Assembly (NCBI GenBank): GCA_030429175.1
Contig: JAUIDD010000015.1
Coordinates: 1 to 53,949, forward strand
DNA: 53,949 nucleotides
Reading direction: 5' to 3'
From: Gammaproteobacteria bacterium
GTDB taxonomy: Bacteria; Pseudomonadota; Gammaproteobacteria; Coxiellales; Coxiellaceae
In this document: piece by piece, positions 9,068-16,641 of the stretch
How the letters are laid out: each line of letters begins with the position of its first letter
Numbering within the stretch: the stretch's first letter is position 1
Program-made: the position numbers and the translations under genes
The notes under the pieces: model-generated
Told to the model about the DNA's origin: nothing
Databases searched by the model: none
The model's input: only the letters and a program-made list of their open reading frames with translations

Positions 9068-10318
9068 ATGTCACAAAGTAGAACCATCGGCTGTATGCTC
9101 ATGATTGCTGGAACCGCACTAGGAGCGGGAATGCTAGCATTGCCAATTGTGTCTGCAGGTAGCGGCTTTGTGATGGCATTTATTGCGTTACTATGTCTTT
9201 GGGCATTAATGTGCTATACGGCTTTATTAACACTTGAGGTGAATATTCATTTTCCAGTGGGGACGAGCTTTGGCACTATGGCAGCTGAAACGCTTGGTAG
9301 TTGGGGGAAATGGGTGGCATCAATGGCGATGATGTTACTGTTTTACTCGCTAACAGCCGCTTATATTTCTGGTGGTGCAACACTCTTCTCACAAATCTCA
9401 CATCATTATTTATCTTTACACGCGCCAGTAAAGCTATGTGCGATCTTTTTTACACTGGTGTTTGCGGCGATCATATACTGGAAAACTAAGGCGGTTGATT
9501 ATGTTAATCGTGTTTTATTCACGATTAAAGTGGCTGTCTTAATTATTGGTGTAAGTGCAATGCTGACCCATGTTAAATATAACTTACTTGTTAATTTAGC
9601 GCATCATCCACTCTATATTTGGGCGGCATTACCGGTGATGTTTACTGCTTTTGGTTTTCACGGCAGTATCCCGAGTATGTTGAAATATCTCGGGCATGAT
9701 GTTCAAAAACTTCGAGTAATATTTATTATCGGAAGTGTGATTCCGTTGGTCATTTATGTGTTTTGGCTGATTGTGACATTGGGTGTTTTGCCTCTGACAG
9801 GTGCGCATAGCTTCTATACGGTAGCGCAAAATGAGGGGTCGGTGGGCTTATTTACTATTAAATTAAGCCGGGTGTTTCATAATCACTACATCGTGATTGT
9901 AATTAATTTATTCTCGAATATTGCGGTGACGACATCCTTTCTTGGAGTCGGCTTAGGACTGTTTGATTATTTTTGTGATCATTTGCGTAAACTTGGCGGT
10001 AGACGCCGTGAGTGGGCTGCTCTTATAACTTTTGTGCCGCCACTTATTTTTGCCTTGGCTTATCCTGGTGGCTTTATTTTTGCACTTGGTTTCGCTGCAA
10101 TTTATCTTGCTATTTTAGCGGTATTGTTGCCAACCGCAATGGTTTGGCAGTGGCGCGCACGTGATGATCATGCACAAGTAATTCACTATCGTGTGGCAGG
10201 TAACAATCAGGTATTGGCACTTGTTTTTATCGTAGGGCTGGCAATTATCTTAGTGCAAATCTTAAGTATGGCGCATGTTTTGCCAGTGTTCGGGTCACAT
10301 CATACCGGAATTACGTGA
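9068..10318 (+). CDS. tyrP: Aromatic amino acid permease (TyrP/Mtr type)
   Basis: A 416-residue inner-membrane transporter of the hydroxy/aromatic amino acid permease family, about 11 segments. The start SRTIGCMLMIAGTALGAGMLALPIVSAGSG is the classic first-helix signature (G-T-x-x-G-A-G-M-L-A-L-P). FTAFGFHGSIPSM and the late LGVGLGLFDYFCD are also family landmarks. It imports tyrosine or tryptophan with protons; the choice of substrate cannot be read. The gene starts 57 bases after the DUF4015 gene on the same strand, and its last 24 bases overlap the convergent 718-aa orphan. Confidence 0.88.
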   Translation: MSQSRTIGCMLMIAGTALGAGMLALPIVSAGSGFVMAFIALLCLWALMCYTALLTLEVNIHFPVGTSFGTMAAETLGSWGKWVASMAMMLLFYSLTAAYISGGATLFSQISHHYLSLHAPVKLCAIFFTLVFAAIIYWKTKAVDYVNRVLFTIKVAVLIIGVSAMLTHVKYNLLVNLAHHPLYIWAALPVMFTAFGFHGSIPSMLKYLGHDVQKLRVIFIIGSVIPLVIYVFWLIVTLGVLPLTGAHSFYTVAQNEGSVGLFTIKLSRVFHNHYIVIVINLFSNIAVTTSFLGVGLGLFDYFCDHLRKLGGRRREWAALITFVPPLIFALAYPGGFIFALGFAAIYLAILAVLLPTAMVWQWRARDDHAQVIHYRVAGNNQVLALVFIVGLAIILVQILSMAHVLPVFGSHHTGIT

Positions 10319-12451
10319 GCGTTTTCGATAATCAGGAACATAATCATTAAATTCAGTTTGATGTGACTTTCTCTTGAGTATATTGGGTTTCTCAAATAAA
10401 CTAAGATGACGACTTAACTGATGGTAGTCAGTTTTGGGTAGGTACTTTTGTAAGGCATCGAAATCAACTTGGTTTTTAATGTATGGGTTGAGATCGCCAA
10501 TAGCTTTTAGGACTAATGCTTGCTTCGTGTTTCCTAATGTGTCGAGCATAGTTGCTAGAATATGAACGTTATTAATAAGTTTGTGTATATCGATATGCTC
10601 GAGTAGAAAGGATATCTGCTCAATGTCGAGTACCATTAATAAAATGTGCAAATCATTTAATTGTTTTACTATAAATTCAAATTGATTTTTTAATAGTTGT
10701 AATAAGGTATTTATGTGTGTGGGAAAATTATTGTTGAACTGGCTAATTGTATGAGCAGTGGTAAGGTGTTTTTGTAGTATTACCGATATAAGCGGGATGA
10801 GTTGTTGTCTTTGCTGTGCTGATAGTACTGATAGTAGAGAAAATAGTTGCTCAGATGATCTCACAATTAAATCAATAACACCTAGTGTATATGGTATGTA
10901 GACTTGATAGTCATTATGATCAATTCGACTGAGAAAATACCCAAGCATTTCATTGGAATTATAAAATTGTGTTTGAATTAAGTAAACGGCATATTCGAAA
11001 TAATCATATAATAGTTTTAATGGTTCAATTCGTTGAGGTTTAAGTTGTTGTTCCTGTTGGTCTGGTGCAAGTGATAAGTAATTAGGTAGAGATTTTTCTA
11101 TTTCGTATACTTCACGGTAAATTTTCCGAGATTGATAGTAGGTGAAATCACTTAATGTCATACAGATAACCCCGCGATAAGTAATAAAATTACCTTTATG
11201 TTGTGGTGTGAAAAATAAAAACTCATCAAAGTGAAGCGATTGTGATATTGAAATATAATCTCTCACAAAACGCTCAGAAATGGCAACAATATCCTTTTTA
11301 GATATATGATGGCTTAGTTTGAATTCATGTTTATGTTTATTTATAAAGTCGATAATCGCATTTTCAGTGTTATCTGAATGTATAATACTTGTTTTAATGG
11401 TTGAGATAAGATCATCACATAGCAAGCGATTAGATTCTATTAGCTCACCAAAATTAGTGGTAGCATTAATAATGCTATGCTCATAGCAATAAATGTTAAC
11501 AAGTCCAATATAAAATTGGATTACGATACTAAGCTGTTCTGTGCATTTTTTATGTTCTGATTTAGATAGTTCTTTTTCAGCAAGTCTAGCAATAAGGTGT
11601 TGAAATGGGTTAGAGTGGCGCATCCAGAAGATATATTCAATATCAAGCGAGCTTAATAAGCAGTTTACGGCCTCGGAAATAGTTACTTCCGTTTGATCAT
11701 CCCAAGCTAGTGCTGTACGTGTATCTTGAGTAGTTCTTTTGAGCGGTATAATTTCTTCAGTATGGTGCTGAATACTCATGATTAGCATGTTTATCATAAA
11801 ATCAACATAATCAAATAGAGTGGTAATAGAGTTATCTTGATTAAGTGGTAGTTGCTGTGTGATATTATCCATCACAGTATTTTTTATTTTAGTTATAGTA
11901 GCAAGTTGTGCTTGCGGTGATTGGCTATAATCGATGGCTGATAGTGCAGACTTAAGTTTGCAAGAAAAGGTGTCGCTGATAGTTCTATTAAAACTACATT
12001 GATAATGATGAAAGCGCAAATAATTATGTTTAGTAGCGGGTGAAAGTAGTATCGCCTTTGCGTTCTGACACTTTTCGTCTAAGGCATTTATAACGCCAGG
12101 TGGGTACTCCGGATATAAACCCGTTTGAGTTACCATTGTTTCATTGTTCAGTCTCTTGAGTAATTTTTTATAGGAATTTATTTGTAAAAGCCATTTTTGG
12201 TATTTAAGCGCATCGCCAAAGAAGGATCCCATTTGCTTGTGTTTGAGTAAGCAGTAAAACTCAAATTGTTGTAAGCTGTTTAGTGCGCCATTTGGCTGAA
12301 AAAACTGTGCCGTATTGGTACCAGTTTTACAAGTATTATCAAGACTAATGCTATCACCAGTTGTTAGTGGTACCAGCAGTTGTAAGTTGCCATCATTGTC
12401 TATGTATAGGTAAGGGTCGTGTTTGATAAGATCAATGTTGATACCACGCAT
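10295..12451 (-). CDS. Large orphan protein with basic C-terminus (possible effector)
   Basis: A 718-residue protein that I do not recognise. It is mostly alpha-helical in appearance, with many short Leu/Ile-rich helices and no signal peptide or membrane segment. The last 30 residues hold two basic clusters, KRK (693-695) and RKRSR (709-713), separated by 13 residues, similar to a bipartite nuclear localisation signal. Size, lack of homology and low-GC codon use fit a translocated effector, but this is inference. The tail lies in the 24-base overlap with the convergent tyrP gene, so the basic end is constrained by both genes. Confidence 0.55.
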   Translation of the reverse strand: MRGINIDLIKHDPYLYIDNDGNLQLLVPLTTGDSISLDNTCKTGTNTAQFFQPNGALNSLQQFEFYCLLKHKQMGSFFGDALKYQKWLLQINSYKKLLKRLNNETMVTQTGLYPEYPPGVINALDEKCQNAKAILLSPATKHNYLRFHHYQCSFNRTISDTFSCKLKSALSAIDYSQSPQAQLATITKIKNTVMDNITQQLPLNQDNSITTLFDYVDFMINMLIMSIQHHTEEIIPLKRTTQDTRTALAWDDQTEVTISEAVNCLLSSLDIEYIFWMRHSNPFQHLIARLAEKELSKSEHKKCTEQLSIVIQFYIGLVNIYCYEHSIINATTNFGELIESNRLLCDDLISTIKTSIIHSDNTENAIIDFINKHKHEFKLSHHISKKDIVAISERFVRDYISISQSLHFDEFLFFTPQHKGNFITYRGVICMTLSDFTYYQSRKIYREVYEIEKSLPNYLSLAPDQQEQQLKPQRIEPLKLLYDYFEYAVYLIQTQFYNSNEMLGYFLSRIDHNDYQVYIPYTLGVIDLIVRSSEQLFSLLSVLSAQQRQQLIPLISVILQKHLTTAHTISQFNNNFPTHINTLLQLLKNQFEFIVKQLNDLHILLMVLDIEQISFLLEHIDIHKLINNVHILATMLDTLGNTKQALVLKAIGDLNPYIKNQVDFDALQKYLPKTDYHQLSRHLSLFEKPNILKRKSHQTEFNDYVPDYRKRSRNSGMM

Positions 12452-12528
12452 ATTTATTCTAAGTCCTTTTTTGCGTAAAAATACTTAAATTAGATAATAC
12501 GGATAATTGGAATATGAATCAAGAAATA

Positions 12529-12556
12529 GTGAGGTAAAAATCACTTCTTACCTCAC
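12529..12556 (-). terminator. Hairpin after citrate synthase gene
   Basis: GTGAGGTAA and TTACCTCAC form perfect 9-bp arms around a 10-base loop, 8 bases beyond the citrate synthase stop. On the minus strand the stem is followed by a modest T-rich stretch (tatttctt). It is probably a weak Rho-independent terminator. Confidence 0.5.
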
Positions 12557-12564
12557 ATTGAAAA

Positions 12565-13692
12565 TTAATTAAGATCTGGTAAACCCGGTGCAGGCGTTGT
12601 TGGCTCAGGACCATTGTAAATACAAGAGGGCCTAATTAAGCGATTATTAGCAGCTTGCTCTAAAATATTGGCAGACCAACCTGCAATACGCGCGATACAG
12701 AATGTTGGCGTGTAAAGCGTGCGTGGTAAATCGACGGTGCGTAATACGCCTGCCGCCCAAAACTCGAGGTTAGGGTAAAGGTTACGCCCTGGTTTATATT
12801 CAGCAAGCAATTTTACCGCAGCTTTTTCAACAAGTAAGCTTAATTTGAATAAGTGATTTTCACTTGAGAATTTTTTAACGATTTTGCGCAGTGCAGCAGC
12901 ACGTGGGTCATAAGTTTTGTAAACACGATGACCGAAGCCCATTAAGCGTTGGCCATTATCAAGTTTGTTACGAATCCATGGTTCGATATTATCTTCACTG
13001 CCAATTTCATCAAGCATATCGTCTACGTGTGATGGTGCACCGCCGTGGAGCGGACCGATTAAGGCGCCAATGGCAGCAGTTATAGCCGAAACGATATCGG
13101 CGTTAGTTGAGGTTACGACTCGCGCGGTAAAGGTTGATGCGTTAGTACCATGGTCAGCGGATAAAATTAAATATGCTTCAAGTGCTTTGGCAATTCCTTC
13201 GTTAGGTTTTTTGTGATGCAGCATATATAGATAGTTAGCTGCATGACTTAATGTTGGGTCAGGTTCTACATGGCCTTTGCCTTCATGGAAATTATAATAG
13301 TAAGCAATAATCGTTGGCGCCTTAGCTAGTATTTCCGCTGCTTGATCATGTGTCGGTGGATAAGGATCACCTTGTGGGTGGATGGATGAAATAACCGTTC
13401 GTAACACTTCCATCGGTGTTAAGTCTTTAGGTAACAATTCGATCATTTGCTTTTGGTATTCTTGTAATGGACGCTTTTGTGCAAGATAAGCCACAAACTC
13501 AGCTGCTTCTTGATCATTAGGTAACTTGCCATTCCAAAGCAGGTAAACAATCGATTCATAGGAATATTGTTCAACTAAGTCCTGTACCCAATGCCCAGAA
13601 TAAACTAATTGACCATGCTCACCGCGTACATCCGAGGTCTTTGTTTCTGCAACAGCAATACCTTCCAGGCCAATATGAAGCTTCGTTGACAT
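12565..13692 (-). CDS. gltA: Citrate synthase (short, type I; methylcitrate synthase possible)
   Basis: Condenses acetyl-CoA and oxaloacetate to open the TCA cycle. At 375 residues it is the short form, lacking the N-terminal extension of E. coli GltA. Active-site histidines lie in GPLHGGAPSHV and MGFGHRVYK. The third catalytic position, Asp in most characterised enzymes (PNVDF), reads PNLEF here, a Glu. Motif GWSANILEQ near the end and RPSCIYNGPEP at the tail are normal for the family. No prp genes are next to it, so citrate synthase is preferred over 2-methylcitrate synthase, but sequence alone does not separate the two safely. It is monocistronic, with a hairpin downstream. Confidence 0.82.
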   Translation of the reverse strand: MSTKLHIGLEGIAVAETKTSDVRGEHGQLVYSGHWVQDLVEQYSYESIVYLLWNGKLPNDQEAAEFVAYLAQKRPLQEYQKQMIELLPKDLTPMEVLRTVISSIHPQGDPYPPTHDQAAEILAKAPTIIAYYYNFHEGKGHVEPDPTLSHAANYLYMLHHKKPNEGIAKALEAYLILSADHGTNASTFTARVVTSTNADIVSAITAAIGALIGPLHGGAPSHVDDMLDEIGSEDNIEPWIRNKLDNGQRLMGFGHRVYKTYDPRAAALRKIVKKFSSENHLFKLSLLVEKAAVKLLAEYKPGRNLYPNLEFWAAGVLRTVDLPRTLYTPTFCIARIAGWSANILEQAANNRLIRPSCIYNGPEPTTPAPGLPDLN

Positions 13693-13826
13693 GTTTTCTC
13701 CTAATTATCTGTGTGGTCAAGATAATATTATAGACGAAATCACGGATTATCGCTATATGCGGATTGACCTGATGTGCGGTGGGAGGGTAGCATTGAGATC
13801 TTTTTTAGACTACCAGGATGTAAACA

Positions 13827-14616
13827 ATGAAATATTTATCCCGTACATTTCTTGCCACCTTACTATTTTCGAGTGCAGCTTTATAGCTGGCGGCCCAGAT
13901 ATTGCGCCAACCCCTCCTTTTACACCATTACCTTCGAGCGGATTCAGTGTGGGGGTGCAGGGTTCGGGTGCTCTTGCAAACACTGAGCTTCAATCTTTTT
14001 TTACAATACAACTGGACCGGCTTGGACGAATTATAGTAATTCTATTGCTAATATTGAGTCTTTAGCGGGTGCGCATATTGATTTTAATATGATAAAGGGC
14101 CATAACATGATTTCTATGGGCTTTGTGTTCAATAATGGGTTTGGTGAAAGCTCCCTGAATATTAAGGTAAATGATCAAATTGCATCACAACAGTCGATTG
14201 GCTTTCTTCAAAAAACGCGACCAGAACAACAATATAACTTTATCTTTAATTGGAAACGATTTATTTCTCCAGTAACGGATTTCTTTATTGGAGGTGGGTT
14301 TAGCATATTAAAAATAAAATCTACCATGAGCTTTGAAGGCCTTGTCGGTGACTTCAATTATGTTCCAGAGACTGTAATGCAAAATTTATACCAGTTAGGT
14401 GGCGTAGTTAGTATTGGGGGTGAATCTTTTATTACGCAGCATTCAGCGATTCAAGCATCTGTTAACTATTACATGTACGCAACTAAAAAGCTAAAAGATT
14501 TTTACCCAACTCAAGGTGCTAATGGAGAACCTGGAACTCAACCAGATGGGCTGACAAAAAGAAAAATTGCTATTGCGATACCGGCTATTACTATTGACTA
14601 TTCATACTATTTCTAA
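13827..14616 (+). pseudogene. Outer-membrane beta-barrel protein gene broken by two frameshifts
   Basis: The ATG at 13827 starts a good signal peptide (MKYLSRTFLATLLFSSAA) that meets TAG at 13884. Adding one T to the short T run at 13880-13882 continues in frame to IAGGPDIAPTPPFTPLPSSG and FSVGVQGSGALANTELQS. Adding one T to the T7 run at 13996-14002 continues into FFYNTTGPAWTNYSNSIA and on to the intact 3' part, MGFVFNNGFGESSLNIKV to TIDYSYYF, whose alternating strands and terminal Phe fit an outer-membrane barrel. The repaired protein is about 263 residues. Both lesions are single T losses, so decay, phase variation or sequencing error are all possible. Confidence 0.7.
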
Positions 14617-14618
14617 TC

Positions 14619-14631
14619 TTACCGATCGGGA
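14619..14631. promoter_or_regulatory. Imperfect palindrome, ACCGATCGG box 1
   Basis: TTACCGATCGGGA begins 3 bases after the stop of the broken outer-membrane gene. It shares the core ACCGATCGG with the perfect palindrome 50 bases downstream. It is probably an operator for a dimeric regulator. Confidence 0.4.
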
Positions 14632-14664
14632 ATATTTGCCTTAAAGTACAATACTTCATGGCTG

Positions 14665-14686
14665 AATTTTACCGATCGGTAAAATT
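14665..14686. promoter_or_regulatory. Perfect 22-bp palindrome, ACCGATCGG box 2
   Basis: A perfect 22-base palindrome whose inner 18 bases are TTTTACCGATCGGTAAAA. Two like sites spaced 50 bp (about five helical turns) suggest a TetR-like or similar dimeric repressor site. No gene start lies directly downstream on the plus strand, so the target is unclear. A role as a terminator is less likely because no T run follows and there is no natural loop. Confidence 0.45.
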
Positions 14687-14779
14687 TATTGGTAAGGGAG
14701 TAATGCGAGCAAGCGCAGCATTGCAAAGTTTGGGCCGGATTCTGCGCCATGGATGGCTTAAAGTATATGAGTTACGATT

Positions 14780-14855
14780 TGGTGGCCAGACCCAGGCTTG
14801 AACTGGGGACACAAGGATTTTCAGTCCTTTGCTCTACCAACTGAGCTATCTGGCC
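14780..14855 (-). tRNA. pheT: tRNA-Phe (anticodon GAA)
   Basis: On the minus strand the 76 bases form a complete cloverleaf: acceptor GGCCAGA with TCTGGCC, D-arm AGCTCAGTTGGTAGAGC, anticodon stem-loop GGACTGAAAATCC with anticodon GAA, T-arm CCCAGTTCAAGCCTGGG, and an encoded CCA tail. It lies 45 bases after yggX on the same strand. No integrated element is seen at its 3' end. Confidence 0.97.
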
Positions 14856-14900
14856 GAGGAGGGGTAGATTAAACCGTTATATCGCTTCGGAGTCAAGGGG

Positions 14901-15134
14901 TTATGATTTAAAAAGGAATTTGATCATTTCTTTTTCGAGGAACTCGCGTGATTTAGGATCTATGAGTGACAGTCTGTACTCATTGATTAGGATGGTTTGT
15001 TGGCCGAGCCATTGGTTCCAGGCTTCTTGGGAAATGTTTTCGAGGATACGTTGGCCGAGTTCGCCTGGATAGGGCGCGCGTGGTAATGCTTGAGATTCTT
15101 TATTGAGCTTTTGACAAAATATCATTTCAGTCAT
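14901..15134 (-). CDS. yggX: Fe(2+)-trafficking protein YggX
   Basis: A 77-residue cytoplasmic protein of normal family length that helps protect Fe-S clusters from oxidation and supports MutY function in E. coli. Landmarks are MIFCQKL (the conserved Cys at position 7), [30 protein letters not shown] and the terminal [10 protein letters not shown]. In E. coli yggX directly follows mutY; here a small secreted-protein gene sits between them. tRNA-Phe follows downstream on the same strand. Confidence 0.95.
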   Translation of the reverse strand: MTEMIFCQKLNKESQALPRAPYPGELGQRILENISQEAWNQWLGQQTILINEYRLSLIDPKSREFLEKEMIKFLFKS

Positions 15135-15194
15135 TGTGATTACCTTTTTTGTAAAAGGTGCTATCTTAACGCAAATGATATTTAGTTTTAAGCT

Positions 15195-15566
15195 TTATTT
15201 AGGCTCACAATAGATAAACATTTTAGTTTTTGGATCATCTTTGTTTTCATAGCTAGTCATACACATACAGCTGGTATTATCTTTGGCATGTATTTCACAA
15301 TGCACATCGGGGTGATCTTTTGCTTTTTTATTCCATTCTAGGCTACGTTTTCCTGGGTCAGGGCAGTTAACACTTGTTATTTTATAGCCCTCATAGTTAA
15401 TCGTGACCTTTTTATTTGGATCATTTGGCGAAGGGATTGAAAGGTCCTGGACTTCTTTTTTCCATTCACTAACGAGTTGATGACAATCAACAGTAGTTGC
15501 AAAGCTACTGAGACAACCAAACCCCAGTATGCTACTAACTGATAATATGGATAAAAAACGTTTCAT
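15195..15566 (-). CDS. Small secreted cysteine-rich protein
   Basis: A 123-residue protein. The start MKRFLSILSVSSILGFG gives a good signal peptide with likely cleavage after LSSFA; upstream in-frame codons reach into mutY and are rejected. The mature part of about 95 residues has six cysteines (in VDCH, VNCP, VHCE, SCMCM and IYCE), enough for three disulfides, and is rich in Lys and Asp. GFGC is not a good lipobox. I do not recognise the family. It starts 34 bases after the mutY stop and may be co-transcribed between mutY and yggX, an insertion into a usually conserved pair. Confidence 0.65.
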   Translation of the reverse strand: MKRFLSILSVSSILGFGCLSSFATTVDCHQLVSEWKKEVQDLSIPSPNDPNKKVTINYEGYKITSVNCPDPGKRSLEWNKKAKDHPDVHCEIHAKDNTSCMCMTSYENKDDPKTKMFIYCEPK

Positions 15567-15600
15567 TTTTTTACCTGCACTCCATATGTAATATAAGCAA

Positions 15601-16641
15601 TTATAGTACAAGTTTAAGCAACTTGGAGACGGGTGCTGAGATGCCACCGGGTAAATCAAGGTGTTGCTGATGCCAGTGGTGGGCTAAGTTAGTGGGGAGA
15701 TGTTTTTTAACTTTAAGTTTCACATGTAATGGACTGATATTGAGTGTAAAGTGGGTAAATTTGTGCGAAATTGCTTTAAATTTATAGATAGTTTCGATTG
15801 TTGTTGCATAGTGTTCGAGACACCAGTCTAACGCATTGATATTAGACGCACACTCTGGGAAGCACCACAAGCCACCCCAGATGCCTTCGCTTGGGCGTTT
15901 GTGCAGCAGAATGCCTTTATGGCTTTCGAGAATAAGGAACTGTGTTGATCTAATAGGTTTGACTTTTTTTGGCTGTTTAATTGGGTAGTTGGTTTCTCGT
16001 CCTTGCAAGTGTGCCAAGCAATTTTTTTGCATCGGGCATAAATCACAAGCAGGTTTTATACGGGTACAAATAGTCGCACCCAGATCCATAATTGCTTGGT
16101 TGTAGTGGTGGGTATTTTGAGTAGGTGTAAGTTGTGTCGCGTATTCCCAAAAGAGTGCATCAGTCTTTGGCTTATCGATCGCAAATATACGTGCCAGTAC
16201 GCGCTTAACGTTGCCATCACAGATTGCTGTGGGTAGCTTATAGGCAAAAGAGAGAATAGCACCTGCAGTTGAAGGGCCGATGCCAGGCAACTGGACTAAT
16301 GCTTCGAGCGATTTGGGAAATCTTCCATGATATTGCTTATATATCAGTCGAGCTGCACGATGTAAGTTTCTGGCACGTGCATAATAACCAAGTCCTGACC
16401 AGTGACTTAGCACATGATCTTGATTAGCTAACGCAAGTTGTTTGAGCGTTGGGAAGCTTTGCATAAAGCGTTGGTAATAGCCAATCACCGTGGTGACTTG
16501 GGTTTGCTGCAACATAATTTCAGAAATCCATACACGGTAAGGCGTCGGATTGCGTTGCCACGGCAGCCCATGTCTGCCATGTTTGTGGTACCAATCAATA
16601 AGCTTTTTAGAAAATGTTATCGAACTTAAAGTGTTTGCCAT
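15601..16641 (-). CDS. mutY: A/G-specific adenine glycosylase
   Basis: Removes adenine mispaired with 8-oxoguanine in base-excision repair. The 346-residue protein has the helix-hairpin-helix LPGIGPSTAGAI (118-129), catalytic Glu41 in SEIMLQQTQV and Asp142 in CDGNVKRVLAR. The 4Fe-4S loop cysteines are at 192, 199, 202 and 208 (C-x6-C-x2-C-x5-C). A C-terminal Nudix-like domain for 8-oxoG recognition starts near residue 235 (FLILESHKGILLHKRP). The first 35 bases overlap the end of asmA, and yggX follows one gene later, the usual repair and iron-protection grouping. Confidence 0.95.
   Translation of the reverse strand: MANTLSSITFSKKLIDWYHKHGRHGLPWQRNPTPYRVWISEIMLQQTQVTTVIGYYQRFMQSFPTLKQLALANQDHVLSHWSGLGYYARARNLHRAARLIYKQYHGRFPKSLEALVQLPGIGPSTAGAILSFAYKLPTAICDGNVKRVLARIFAIDKPKTDALFWEYATQLTPTQNTHHYNQAIMDLGATICTRIKPACDLCPMQKNCLAHLQGRETNYPIKQPKKVKPIRSTQFLILESHKGILLHKRPSEGIWGGLWCFPECASNINALDWCLEHYATTIETIYKFKAISHKFTHFTLNISPLHVKLKVKKHLPTNLAHHWHQQHLDLPGGISAPVSKLLKLVL

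Noticed and set aside
13691..14065. Open frame of 124 codons on the plus strand across the citrate synthase start
   Set aside because: Its first half overlaps the gltA start and leader and has no ribosome site; its second half is only the middle frame of the broken outer-membrane gene.
14665..14686. Palindrome as terminator of tRNA-Phe or of the outer-membrane gene
   Set aside because: It has no natural loop and no T run on either strand, so an operator is more likely.
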